Shown one piece after another: positions 41,341 through 50,181 of a stretch of 64,000 nt of DNA. The position numbers were made by a program, and so were the translations under genes. The notes below the pieces were generated by a model, which was not told the DNA's origin, ran no database searches, and saw only the letters and a list, made by a program, of their open reading frames with translations. Position 1 is the stretch's first letter. Every line of letters begins with the position of its first letter. Source of the DNA: Bacillus gaemokensis. Its GTDB lineage: Bacteria; Bacillota; Bacilli; Bacillales; Bacillaceae_G. Location: contig NZ_LTAQ01000010.1 of assembly GCF_001590835.1 (NCBI RefSeq), positions 2,267-66,266 on the forward strand, read 5' to 3'.

Positions 41341-42831
41341 TCAAAATTTTACACTTTGATCAATCTCGACTCTTTCATTTGTAGCTTTCTTTTTTAGTTC
41401 TTCACACTTTTCTTCCCAAAATTCAATATCATCAAACCCCGCTTCTCTCGGATTAAAAACCGGATCCTTCCCTGCTTTTTTCTGACTTTCATAATCCTTC
41501 AACACCTTTAAAGCTGGCTTTGTTAAGAATAATATTGCAATCAGGTTAAGCCAAGCCATACTTCCTATTCCTAAATCTCCTAGATTCCATAAAAAAGAAG
41601 CAGATTCTACACTTCCAATGTAAACCATAATTAGAAATCCAATCTTCAAAACCGTTTTTAACCAATTTAGCTTTAATTTATGGTCAAGATAAACCAGTGT
41701 AGTCTCAGCAATATAGTAATAGGCTAACAATGTGGTAAATGCAAAGAAAAAGATGGCAATAGATATAAACAACGGTCCAAATCCTGAAAATACAGTTTCA
41801 ACAGCTTGTTGCGTATATATTGGACCTGGTTCGATATTTCCCATTGTTTGTACAATCGGTTCTTTTCCTTCCGGAGCTACATTATACATCCCTGTTATAA
41901 GAATCATAAGTGCCGTTGATGTACACACAACAATTGTATCAATATAAACAGAAAATGCTTGTACCAATCCTTGTTTAGCAGGGTGTGATACTTCAGCTGC
42001 TGCAGAACTATACGTTGCTTCTCCAACTCCAGCAACATTTGAAAACACAGCTCTTTTTACACCCCAAGCAATCGCCGCTCCAACAATGCCCCCGAAAGCT
42101 TGGTTCGTACCAAGTGCACTAGAAAAAATAAGGACAAACATACTTGGAAATTCAGTAACATTTGCGATTAACACTATACATGTTACTACAACATACCCAA
42201 TCGCCATAAATGGAACCAACGCTTGTGAAACAACAGCAATTCTCTTTACCCCACCAAAAATAATCGCCGCAAGTAATACAACTAAAAGAATACCGGTAAC
42301 ATTCTTGCTAATAGCAGATGAATTTTCAAATCCAACTGCTATACTACTCGATTGAATACCCGGCAATAAAACACCGTATGAAAGAGTAACTACAATAGCA
42401 ACAAGTACAGCAAACCATTTTAACTTTAATCCTTTTTCAATAAAATATGGGGTCCCTCCTCGGTATTCATTCCCCACTTTGCTCTTATATAATTGTGCAA
42501 GAGTAGATTCAACAAACGCACTTGCTCCCCCTAGTAATGCCATGACCCACATCCAGAAAACGGCTCCCGGTCCTCCAAAGGCAATTGCTGTGGCTACACC
42601 AGCGATATTTCCAATCCCAACACGTCCTGACAGTGCTAAACAAAAAGCTTGAAAAGAAGATATTCCTGTCTCTGAAGTTTTTCCTTCAAACAATAATTTT
42701 ATCATTTCTTTAAAATATCTAATTTGTAAAAAACGAGTAGCGATCGAGAAAAATATCCCTGCCCCTAATGCAAAAACAACTAACCCAATACTCCAAACTT
42801 GTCCAACTAACCACTCTACTAATTTCTCCAT
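41341..42831 (-). CDS. Sodium/alanine symporter (AGCS family)
   Basis: This 496-aa membrane protein has about 10-11 helices. Its AGCS signature lies at SGRVGIGNIAGVATAIAFGGPGAVFWMW (about 69-96), followed by PFMAIGYV and GVGEATYSSAAAEVSHP. It imports alanine or glycine with Na+. The start is five bases after GGGGGG. It is a single-gene unit. Confidence 0.93.
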   Translation of the reverse strand: MEKLVEWLVGQVWSIGLVVFALGAGIFFSIATRFLQIRYFKEMIKLLFEGKTSETGISSFQAFCLALSGRVGIGNIAGVATAIAFGGPGAVFWMWVMALLGGASAFVESTLAQLYKSKVGNEYRGGTPYFIEKGLKLKWFAVLVAIVVTLSYGVLLPGIQSSSIAVGFENSSAISKNVTGILLVVLLAAIIFGGVKRIAVVSQALVPFMAIGYVVVTCIVLIANVTEFPSMFVLIFSSALGTNQAFGGIVGAAIAWGVKRAVFSNVAGVGEATYSSAAAEVSHPAKQGLVQAFSVYIDTIVVCTSTALMILITGMYNVAPEGKEPIVQTMGNIEPGPIYTQQAVETVFSGFGPLFISIAIFFFAFTTLLAYYYIAETTLVYLDHKLKLNWLKTVLKIGFLIMVYIGSVESASFLWNLGDLGIGSMAWLNLIAILFLTKPALKVLKDYESQKKAGKDPVFNPREAGFDDIEFWEEKCEELKKKATNERVEIDQSVKF

Positions 42832-43059
42832 TCAATCCCCCCTAAATAAATTCACCCATTCATCATGCAATTCACATACCAACCTATAGTGAATCTTTGA
42901 ATATTTACTTGAGGACAATGAATGTATATCCATTAGATAGAATGTTTTTACACACTTGTGTAAATATTTTTTGAATTGTTGTTACTTTTTTTACATATAG
43001 GTTCTATGCAATCATAAAATATAAACTTTTCCCTATCCCATTCAAGGTTGTACATACTA

Positions 43060-43096
43060 AAAAGAGCTGTTGAGATTTCTCTCAACAGCTCTTTTT
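43060..43096 (-). terminator. Terminator after the DUF2653 gene
   Basis: AAAAAGAGCTGTTGAGA and its complement form a near-perfect stem flanked by T and A runs. Confidence 0.85.
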
Positions 43097-43098
43097 CA

Positions 43099-43407
43099 CT
43101 ACTCATCTGAGCTATTAAAATTCACTAACGCGATAATACCTTCTTCATCATCTAATTCAAGCTGTAACCTTGCAGCAAATGGATTGACATTATATTCCCT
43201 ATCAAGCCATAAACGAAGTGCTTCAATTAGATTTGCTTGAATTAAAATTTGCCCGCGACCATTGACTTCTACTTCAGCAGAAAAACCATAGTCATCATCA
43301 TACATCAGCTCAACTGAAACTTCTTCTGGACCAACTTGTCTCTTTTCTGCGATATACACACATAGTGCGTTTATAAGCTCTTGCTCGGAAATTTTTATCG
43401 TTTCCAT
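43099..43407 (-). CDS. DUF2653 (YxcD-like) protein
   Basis: This 102-aa acidic protein has INALCVYIAEKRQVGPEEV and VEVNGRGQILIQANLIEALRLWL, the pattern of DUF2653. The function is unknown. Its start overlaps the end of the upstream membrane-protein gene by 13 bp, so the two are translationally coupled. Confidence 0.8.
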   Translation of the reverse strand: METIKISEQELINALCVYIAEKRQVGPEEVSVELMYDDDYGFSAEVEVNGRGQILIQANLIEALRLWLDREYNVNPFAARLQLELDDEEGIIALVNFNSSDE

Positions 43408-43844
43408 GCTGCTTCTTCCGCCTGTTTCTTACGTTGGTCTTTGAAATATTTAAATGCACGGACTGCTAACATTACAATCCCAACCATTACTAACATATTT
43501 ACCATGAACGCTAATACAGAACCAAGCGCTCCCATGTTTGCGAATAAGCTTCCCATTAGTAAACCACCAAGACCACCTAGTAATAAGCCTTTCATAAAGC
43601 TTCCTTTATTACTTTTTGGCGCTGTATTTGATGCTTTTGTTTTTGTATCAGGGTTTGTTTTCTGTGCATTCACATTAGAATCTTTTTTGTTCAAATCAAC
43701 TTTTGACTTTTGACCTGAACTTGGAGTAAATGATTTTTTACCAGATTTGTAACTTTTCGCTGCTGCATGATCTACGAAAACAAAACTGCTAGCCCCAAAT
43801 ATAACCATAAATGCAGTCATTACTGTAACGAGTTTTTTCAACAT
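43395..43844 (-). CDS. Exported, membrane-anchored Tim44-like protein
   Basis: This 149-aa protein has a signal peptide (residues 1-28, ending HAAA). A low-complexity Lys/Ser/Asn-rich linker follows, then a glycine-rich hydrophobic segment GSFMKGLLLGGLGGLLMGSLF and a second membrane helix. The C-terminal basic tail is RAFKYFKDQRKKQAEEAAWKR without a domain. This resembles the short Tim44-like/YxcE-type proteins found with DUF2653. The role is unknown. Its promoter carries an AAGTTC-N4-GAACTT palindrome shared with the divergent DUF1836 gene. Confidence 0.7.
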   Translation of the reverse strand: MLKKLVTVMTAFMVIFGASSFVFVDHAAAKSYKSGKKSFTPSSGQKSKVDLNKKDSNVNAQKTNPDTKTKASNTAPKSNKGSFMKGLLLGGLGGLLMGSLFANMGALGSVLAFMVNMLVMVGIVMLAVRAFKYFKDQRKKQAEEAAWKR

Positions 43845-43934
43845 ATTATATCCATTCTCCTTTTACTATAGATATATGTGAAATCTATCTTTCTTTAAAA
43901 TAAGAGTGATAGATTTATTTTAAAGCTAAACAAA

Positions 43935-43950
43935 AAGTTCTTATGAACTT
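43935..43950 (-). promoter_or_regulatory. Operator palindrome downstream of the minus-strand promoter
   Basis: AAGTTCTTATGAACTT on the plus strand, just after the minus-strand -10 ATTATA (TATAAT) at 43951-43956. The -35 TTGCTT is at 43974-43979 (17-bp spacer). The site would overlap the transcription start. An extra half-site GAACTT is at 43958-43963. Confidence 0.75.
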
Positions 43951-44040
43951 ATTATATGAACTTTTATTATAATAAGCAAGTATTATTTATTTAATGATAT
44001 TAACCATTTGAAAATACAGGAAAAATAAAGAAAAACAGAA

Positions 44041-44069
44041 TTGACTTTATACGTAATAAAACATATTAT
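44041..44069 (+). promoter_or_regulatory. Sigma-A promoter of the DUF1836 gene
   Basis: TTGACT at 44041-44046 and TATTAT at 44064-44069 are separated by exactly 17 bases. Confidence 0.8.
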
Positions 44070-44085
44070 AAGTTCACAAGAACTT
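44070..44085 (+). promoter_or_regulatory. Operator palindrome downstream of the plus-strand promoter
   Basis: AAGTTCACAAGAACTT directly follows the -10 of the DUF1836 promoter, the same position as the palindrome at the divergent promoter. A repressor bound here would block initiation. Confidence 0.75.
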
Positions 44086-44107
44086 TTATAATTTTGGAGG
44101 TGAAAAG

Positions 44108-44869
44108 ATGGAAACATTTCATCTCACACGAAACGAAATGGCAGCGCTCCTCCTTTCACTTAGAGGATGGAATACAAAAAAGCCTCTCGGTATTTTACAA
44201 GAAGCTTGGGCAAAGTCACATAAAAAAGATATTGAATGCGGACAAAGTGTTACAGCTTTTATTACAACCGCGCTTTCACCTATTTTTGAAAAACTGATTA
44301 AAATTGAAGATACAGATATCGGTTTTTCTTTAAACGAAATCGTTGCACTTGGTAATCAAATTGAAAATACTAGTTTTTCTGTAACAGCTATGCAAAATTG
44401 GGTTAAACGGGATATAAAAGAAATGATTGGTTCACCGCAAAAAGGAAAAAAATATTCCATCGAACAAGCAGCATTACTATTTATCGTAGAAGATTTAAAA
44501 ACCGCACTGGATTTTGAATCTATACGTAAGTTGTTAAGACTGATTGTAAATGACCCCGCTGATCGTAGTGATGATTTAATTAACCCTGTTCATCTATACG
44601 TCGCCTATTCTTCTTTATTTGAAGAATTAAATCAAGAAGGTTGTTTACAATTAAACGCAACGGATACCATTCATACAATTGAAAATATTGTAAAAGAAAA
44701 AGCAGATAAAATTGCAAGTAAGCTTGATCAAATAAATAATAACCAACGAGAAGCTATTCGCAATGCAATTATTATCGCGACACTCTCTGTACATACAGCA
44801 TATGTACAAATGTTAGCGAAACGTTATGTTTCAGCCACTTTATTCTTACAGCATCTCGACATAAAATAG
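44108..44869 (+). CDS. DUF1836 protein, probable DNA-binding regulator
   Basis: This 253-aa protein has a MerR-like winged HTH in residues 90-135 (FSVTAMQNWVKRDIKEMIGS and KKYSIEQAALLFIVEDLK), the core of DUF1836, followed by a helical C-terminus. It is divergent from the Tim44-like/DUF2653 operon. Identical palindromes at both promoters suggest autoregulation and control of the neighbours. The ATG is five bases after TGGAGG. Its TAG stop lies inside the terminator stem. Confidence 0.78.
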   Translation: METFHLTRNEMAALLLSLRGWNTKKPLGILQEAWAKSHKKDIECGQSVTAFITTALSPIFEKLIKIEDTDIGFSLNEIVALGNQIENTSFSVTAMQNWVKRDIKEMIGSPQKGKKYSIEQAALLFIVEDLKTALDFESIRKLLRLIVNDPADRSDDLINPVHLYVAYSSLFEELNQEGCLQLNATDTIHTIENIVKEKADKIASKLDQINNNQREAIRNAIIIATLSVHTAYVQMLAKRYVSATLFLQHLDIK

Positions 44870-44893
44870 GAGCATAAAATGCTCCTATTTTTC
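44863..44893 (+). terminator. Terminator of the DUF1836 gene
   Basis: AAAATAGGAGCAT pairs with ATGCTCCTATTTT plus a T tail; the same 12-base arms recur at 45506-45533. Confidence 0.9.
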
Positions 44894-45182
44894 ATTACAC
44901 AAAAGTATACGTAGCAATCCAAACCTACCATTACAACTATATTGTACAATCAAAAGTTCGAACGAATAATCAGTCTCCTTCTAACCACTCTGCAATAAAT
45001 ACATATTTATACTCAGTAATCCCTGTTTTTTCAGTTCATATTTTATCCCATTCTTTAAATTTTACCAAAACAAATAAGATACCTCTAGGTATAATGGAAA
45101 AAAAAGTAAAGATAAATGCTACATATTATCCTCTTTCCAAGTAAATATTAATGGCAGTCTGATAAAAAGGAGGAAACATTCC
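44894..45182. promoter_or_regulatory. Upstream region of the small lipoprotein gene
   Basis: No gene lies here. A TATAAT is at 45090-45095, overlapping an ATACCT-CT-AGGTAT palindrome at 45079-45092 that could be an operator. Confidence 0.4.
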
Positions 45183-45359
45183 ATGAAAAAGAAAAAATAT
45201 TTATTTGCTCTAATGGCTACAGTTTTATCGACTGGACTGTTATTTGGTTGCAATAATGGTGTAAAGGATGAACAAGAACCAGATCCAACAGAAGAGCCTT
45301 CTGAACAAAAACAGCAAGATGAAAGACAAAATGAAAATAATACAAATAACAATCAATAA
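45183..45359 (+). CDS. 58-aa small lipoprotein
   Basis: This short gene encodes a lipoprotein with a basic N-terminus (MKKKKYLFALMATV), a hydrophobic core and lipobox LLFGC with Cys23. The rest is a low-complexity acidic/Asn/Gln tail (DEQEPDPTEEPSEQ). The start is eight bases after AGGAGG. Such small lipoproteins are common in bacilli with unknown roles. Confidence 0.8.
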   Translation: MKKKKYLFALMATVLSTGLLFGCNNGVKDEQEPDPTEEPSEQKQQDERQNENNTNNNQ

Positions 45360-45505
45360 TTGATTATCGCAGTACAACTATTTCTGACATTAGTCTGATA
45401 TAAGTTAGAAAACTGTATTTGAAATTATATTCTATAATTTTCATTACCAGTTACAGATTGTATCTACTTTTGGGATAGCTTTCTCATTTCTCTGTGAGAC
45501 CATAA

Positions 45506-45533
45506 AAAATAGGAGCAAATTATGCTCCTATTT
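45506..45533 (-). terminator. Terminator of the dltD-linked gene
   Basis: AAAATAGGAGCA and TGCTCCTATTTT form a perfect stem that overlaps the stop codon of the gene at 45528. Confidence 0.85.
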
Positions 45534-46283
45534 TTCCACGGATATCCCAGCCTTTTCCAAGAAATAAGTATGTTCTTTAAATGGTAGGCTAGCTATTTCT
45601 CTAATATAACTTGAGCGTTCTCTAATATCGTATAGACTATCTTCTTTTTTTACAAAGATACCACCTGTATAAGAACTATAATTTTTCTTTTCAATGATAA
45701 CGTCTAAAATTGAAACATCTTCTCTATTCATTTTATAGTTAATGGCCTTACTTTCAATCCATTGTAAACTACTCGATGGGGAAAGATATATATGAGCTAA
45801 ATCCGCTATTTCTGTCCCTTTATTCCTTGAGAGTATTTTTATCTCATTGCATATGGTCTCGTCATTTAAAACTAAGAAATTTGTTATAAGCCTTTCTCCT
45901 TCATTCTTACTAAAGAACACTTTTAATTCAGAAGTAACAAATGGAATCTTTTCTTCTTGCATCATGCGGAAAATCTCTTGTAATAACAAATCTTTCCCAA
46001 CAACAAAAGGATGGCCAAATCCTGTATCATATAGATTTTTCTTTACTTTCACTAAATGCTCAATATAGGGAATCCCTTTTTCTTCTATAACTAATCGATC
46101 ACCCCTATAGCGCATCGTCAATATAATGTTATCAATTGAGATTGGTTCCAGCTGCAATGATGAATAATATAAATCCCTGTTCCAATAATCTAATTGATCA
46201 ATGCCAAGCCATGAATACATAATTTCTTCAATAACTTGAAATTCCCCTTCTCCTTTTAGTACCTTCACAACATCTTCTAACAA
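45528..46283 (-). CDS. Hypothetical protein downstream of dltD
   Basis: I do not recognise this 251-aa family. There is no signal peptide or membrane helix. It is rich in Ile, Tyr and acidic residues, with SWLGIDQLDYWNRDLYYSSL at the N-terminus and EKKNYSSYTGGIFVKKEDS near the C-terminus. The 15-bp gap to dltD indicates one operon, so it may act with the D-alanylation-type enzyme. The start is uncertain: a TTG gives the full frame but has a weak ribosome site; an ATG at residue 22 is an alternative. Confidence 0.6.
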   Translation of the reverse strand: MLEDVVKVLKGEGEFQVIEEIMYSWLGIDQLDYWNRDLYYSSLQLEPISIDNIILTMRYRGDRLVIEEKGIPYIEHLVKVKKNLYDTGFGHPFVVGKDLLLQEIFRMMQEEKIPFVTSELKVFFSKNEGERLITNFLVLNDETICNEIKILSRNKGTEIADLAHIYLSPSSSLQWIESKAINYKMNREDVSILDVIIEKKNYSSYTGGIFVKKEDSLYDIRERSSYIREIASLPFKEHTYFLEKAGISVEK

Positions 46284-46298
46284 GTTACATTTTCTATA

Positions 46299-47480
46299 TT
46301 ATTGTCCAGCATAAAATTTCTGCAACGCTTCATCCACATATACCCAGCCTTTCCATCCTAAATGGATGGTATCTTTTAAGAAGTACTTATCATATTCATG
46401 ACTCGTAAAGTCTGCAACTGGAAATCCAGCTTTCTCGACTTGTTCCCGAATTTTTTTATAATATACATCACGACGTTCTTTTGGGAATCCTGCGTAATCA
46501 TACCATGGACCATGTACAGGTACAGAAATGAAAAGTGGTTTAACGTTCTTTTGCTTAAAAATATCTAAAACAATTTGTAAATCTTCATATTCTGGCGATT
46601 CATTATAGGATTCTTTTTCCTTAAATCCTTTTAGCCCCTGTAATTTTTTTTGAAGTTTATGTTTAACGTAGTATGGATTTTCAATTCCAAATGTATTGGA
46701 TGTAGATTCCACTTTCCCAGATTGTTCAGCATGTTTTCGTGCTTCTTCCCAAGAAAGTGAACGCAATCCCACATTTTTTTGTTCTGTCGTCGGTTTAATG
46801 TTAAATAAAGATTTCACTAAATCTTTATGATCAGAGATATTTCGATTTATATAAGCGATAGGTTTAGATACTCTCGCTTTAATCTTATAAGTTGTATCAT
46901 TGTATACAATACCTTCTAATGAATTCTTTAATATAAGATCTTTGCGGACGATATCAAAATCTAGTAACCTCTTAGCAATTTTCTTTTTCATTTCAGGTTT
47001 TATTGCATCATTAAAAATAAAATGATATGTCTGTTGTTTAGAGAAGTTACTACTAAAATCCCCTTCAGTTACTCCCTGTTTCTTAAACCACTGTGGTGAA
47101 AGAATAAACACTACTTTCTTCCCTTCTAATTGATCCATTGTTGAAGTCATATTTAAAATATGAGCAAGGCTCTGCGTTCCACCAGTCCCTATTAGAAATG
47201 GTGTAAACCCTTCAGGATTTACTTTAAAATAGTTAGACGGATGATACGCATCCATACGAGAAAATTCAGACGAACCATACATAGGTAAATACTTAGAATT
47301 CTCTAACATTTTCTGTTGCAAAAAAACACCTTGTAGCTTTTCTTTTTGTAATGAAGTTGCCGCATCTTCAACCTTTTCATTACTAATTAATGATACTAGC
47401 GTTCTAGATGGAATAAGTAAAACAATTATAAAGATCAAACAAGCTACTATAATTGGACCAAAAGTGTGTTTGATTTTCAT
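46299..47480 (-). CDS. dltD: DltD-family protein (D-alanyl transfer), orphan
   Basis: This 393-aa protein has an N-terminal membrane anchor (residues 9-25) and an extracytoplasmic SGNH-like domain. The Ser is in YGSSEFSRMD (about 69) and the Asp/His dyad is in KDTIHLGWKGW near the end. DltD proteins finish the transfer of D-alanine to teichoic acids outside the cell. dltA, dltB and dltC are absent here, so this is probably a second, orphan copy. Its own ribosome site is poor, but a 33-codon ORF just upstream overlaps its ATG, implying translational coupling. Confidence 0.85.
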   Translation of the reverse strand: MKIKHTFGPIIVACLIFIIVLLIPSRTLVSLISNEKVEDAATSLQKEKLQGVFLQQKMLENSKYLPMYGSSEFSRMDAYHPSNYFKVNPEGFTPFLIGTGGTQSLAHILNMTSTMDQLEGKKVVFILSPQWFKKQGVTEGDFSSNFSKQQTYHFIFNDAIKPEMKKKIAKRLLDFDIVRKDLILKNSLEGIVYNDTTYKIKARVSKPIAYINRNISDHKDLVKSLFNIKPTTEQKNVGLRSLSWEEARKHAEQSGKVESTSNTFGIENPYYVKHKLQKKLQGLKGFKEKESYNESPEYEDLQIVLDIFKQKNVKPLFISVPVHGPWYDYAGFPKERRDVYYKKIREQVEKAGFPVADFTSHEYDKYFLKDTIHLGWKGWVYVDEALQKFYAGQ

Positions 47481-47578
47481 ATATTAGCCCACTTTCTTAC
47501 ACAAATAAAATTACACGTATACAATCCCTTACTCATTTGATATTGAGCTTCTAACCCTTGTTTATGACACGTCATCAT
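47477..47578 (-). CDS. 33-aa ORF overlapping the dltD start
   Basis: MMTCHKQGLEAQYQMSKGLY plus a CNFIC-containing tail, preceded by AAAGGAG at about ten bases. Its TGA stop overlaps the dltD ATG (ATGA). It could be a true small protein or a translational-coupling leader. Three Cys are present. It does not resemble DltX as far as I can tell. Confidence 0.4.
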   Translation of the reverse strand: MMTCHKQGLEAQYQMSKGLYTCNFICVRKWANI

Positions 47579-47876
47579 TCTTTCTGTTCTCCTTTAGTAC
47601 GTAATGATAATCCATTCTATTATTTACCTTCTATATTCTCCCCCTCTTTTAACAGCTCATTTCCCCATCTATTGTAGAAAATGTTTCCGGAGAAACAATT
47701 TAATTATACAAGATCTTCTGCTGATTTTGCATTCTAAATGTATAAAAAAATAATCATATTTTTAAAAGAAATGAAGTAAAAATAAAAGTCTTTTTTCCTT
47801 ACTAATCACATGAACATAATATACCAAAAAAACATTTTATATAACAAATCAAAAATCTCGATATTTACAATTACAT
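47579..47876. other. Spacer between the dltD unit and the GNAT gene
   Basis: AT-rich; no gene seen. TCCGGAGA-type small inverted repeats are present but no clear terminator. Confidence 0.4.
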
Positions 47877-48407
47877 TCACCTTATAATGAACTCTTTGCA
47901 TTCATAGTATGATAATTGATGTCCTTCATGATTAACATCTTGCGTATATTTAAATCCGGATTTTTCTAATACATTTTTTGATTTATCATTTGCACTTCTG
48001 ATTCGTGCAATTAATCTATTTATCTTCATCGTATGAAAAGCATATTGAATTGCTGCCTGTGCTGCTTCTGTAGCATATCCATTTCCCCAAAACTTCAGAT
48101 CAAGAAGGTACATAATTTCAACATCCTTTGTTCCATCAATATATCTTAAACCACAATGCCCCATCATTTCTCCAGTAGTAGTATTAAATACTAACCACAC
48201 ACCAAAACCGTTTTGATTCCAATGCTCTATGAGCTTTCCAACGTATTGTTCAGCTTCTTCCCGGGACATACCTCTAGATACGGCAAGCCACTTATCGACT
48301 TCATTGTTTTTCACTATTTCATAGAATTCATCAATATCTTCTATACTAGGTTTTCTCATAAAAAGTCTTTCTGTACGAATTAATTTTTCATTCGTATCAA
48401 TTAACAT
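47877..48407 (-). CDS. GNAT acetyltransferase (RimJ/RimL type)
   Basis: This 176-aa protein starts ERLFMRKPSIEDIDEFYEI and has the acetyl-CoA loop FWGNGYATEAAQAAI, matching the RimJ/RimL group that acetylates N-termini or small molecules. AAAGGAGAGG is ideally placed before the ATG. It is a single gene. Confidence 0.88.
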   Translation of the reverse strand: MLIDTNEKLIRTERLFMRKPSIEDIDEFYEIVKNNEVDKWLAVSRGMSREEAEQYVGKLIEHWNQNGFGVWLVFNTTTGEMMGHCGLRYIDGTKDVEIMYLLDLKFWGNGYATEAAQAAIQYAFHTMKINRLIARIRSANDKSKNVLEKSGFKYTQDVNHEGHQLSYYECKEFIIR

Positions 48408-48485
48408 AGAAACCTCTCCTTTATAAAAAAATACATTTTATACCAAAAGATTATATCATGAAATCTGCTGATCTCTCCCTAAATA

Positions 48486-48520
48486 AAAACAGACTATCGC
48501 TTAAACGAAGTCTGTTTTTA
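48486..48520 (-). terminator. Terminator after the oppA-like gene
   Basis: AAAACAGACT(A)TCG pairs with CGAAGTCTGTTTT and a T tail. Confidence 0.8.
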
Positions 48521-48534
48521 TATTTATATTCATT

Positions 48535-50157
48535 TTATTTTTTCATATCCGCCCATTTCAAACTTGTCGCTGGTCCAAATTGATGCACGTATAAATCTTT
48601 CACATATGGTTTTTGCAAATAAGATAATCCACGTTGGAACACCGGTGCAATAACAGCATCATCAAGCAGCATTTTTTCTGCATCTTGCATCGCCTTCCAG
48701 CGTGCTTTTTCATCATTTCCTAACTCCATTTTTGTCTTTTTAATTAATGCATCATATTCAGGGTTCGCATACCCCGTATTATTAACCCCATTTTCTGAAA
48801 TAAAGACTTCTAAGTATGTCATTGGATCAGGGTAATCTGGTAACCAACGTGATAACGACATTTCATACTCTTTCTTTTTCTCTAATGCTAGTTTTTGAGA
48901 GTGTGGCTGTAATTTTATTTTCACTGTCAGTCCTGGAAGGTTCTTTTCTAATTGTTCTTTAATATACTCTCCTACTTTTTTAAAGTTTTCTAAATCATAG
49001 TTTAACATTTCCAATGTAACTTCATTTGTTCCTGTTTCTTGCTTCGCCTTTTCCCAATATTCCTTCGCCTGATTCACATTCGTTTTATTAAACTCTGCCC
49101 CAGTCTCTCTAAAATCTTTTTTATTTGGTCCTTTTAAAAATCCCTTTGGAACATAGTAATTAGCAGGTACTGATCCGTCATTTAAAAATGATGTTGCTAA
49201 GCTCTTTTTGTCAAAAGCCATACTAAGCGCAAGACGAGCATTTTTATTTTTCAAAATCGGCACATTTTCATTAAATCGGAAGAAATACATAACAGGATCT
49301 GTATATTGTTTTAATTCTTTATCATTTTTATATTTATCAACAAATTCTGTTGAAATCACAGCGCGGTCAATTTTATCTGTTTGATATAAATTTACAACAG
49401 TCGAAATATCTTTTACAATTTGATAATTTACTTCATCTAATTTCACTTCTTTTTTATCCCAATATTGATTGTTTTTCTTCATTGTAAAACTCGCTTCATG
49501 CTTCCATTCTGATAATGTAAAAGGTCCATTATATACTGTTTTATTTGCTTCTAACCCATATTTATTTCCCTGTTCTTTCGCATACTTTTCATTAATTGGA
49601 TAAAAGGATGGTAAACAAAGTATTTTTGTAAAATAAGGTACAGGGTGATCTAATTCCACAACAAAAATTTTATCATCTTGGGCCTTTACGCCTAATTCTT
49701 CCAGTCCCATTTGCTTTTTATTTATCTTTTCTGCATTTTTCACATCATACATGATATATGCATATTCAGAAGCTGTGTCTGGATTAACAAGTTGCTTCCA
49801 AGCATATACAAAATCATGAGCCGTCACTGGATCACCGTTAGACCATTTTGCATCACGCAAATGGAATGTATATGTTTTTCCGTCTTTACTAATTTCATAT
49901 TTTTGGGCAATACCAGGAATTACTTCATCATCCTTCGATAATCTAAACAATCCTTCCATTACGTTATTTAAAACGTTAAATGAAACGGCATCTGTGACCT
50001 TTAAGGAGTTTAATGATGGGATTTCTCCCGTCTCTGTTAACTGCAATATTTTCTTCTCTTCTTTAGGTTTTGTAGTCGTTTTTTCTTTTCCACAACCAAC
50101 TAAAAATGAAGAAACAAGTAGCGTACTAACCAATGAAAAGCGGACGACCTTATTCAT
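48535..50157 (-). CDS. Oligopeptide-binding lipoprotein (OppA family)
   Basis: This 540-aa solute-binding lipoprotein has a signal peptide with lipobox FLVGC (Cys22). The mature part has the SBP_bac_5 motifs AKWSNGDPVTAHDFVYAWKQ and NGPFTLSEWKH. It lies 24 bp downstream of the YkfC-like endopeptidase. In this context it probably binds murein tripeptides or other cell-wall peptides for import by a general Opp permease; no permease is encoded here. Confidence 0.9.
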   Translation of the reverse strand: MNKVVRFSLVSTLLVSSFLVGCGKEKTTTKPKEEKKILQLTETGEIPSLNSLKVTDAVSFNVLNNVMEGLFRLSKDDEVIPGIAQKYEISKDGKTYTFHLRDAKWSNGDPVTAHDFVYAWKQLVNPDTASEYAYIMYDVKNAEKINKKQMGLEELGVKAQDDKIFVVELDHPVPYFTKILCLPSFYPINEKYAKEQGNKYGLEANKTVYNGPFTLSEWKHEASFTMKKNNQYWDKKEVKLDEVNYQIVKDISTVVNLYQTDKIDRAVISTEFVDKYKNDKELKQYTDPVMYFFRFNENVPILKNKNARLALSMAFDKKSLATSFLNDGSVPANYYVPKGFLKGPNKKDFRETGAEFNKTNVNQAKEYWEKAKQETGTNEVTLEMLNYDLENFKKVGEYIKEQLEKNLPGLTVKIKLQPHSQKLALEKKKEYEMSLSRWLPDYPDPMTYLEVFISENGVNNTGYANPEYDALIKKTKMELGNDEKARWKAMQDAEKMLLDDAVIAPVFQRGLSYLQKPYVKDLYVHQFGPATSLKWADMKK

Positions 50158-50181
50158 TTAAAAACCCCCCTATCTTTTCTA

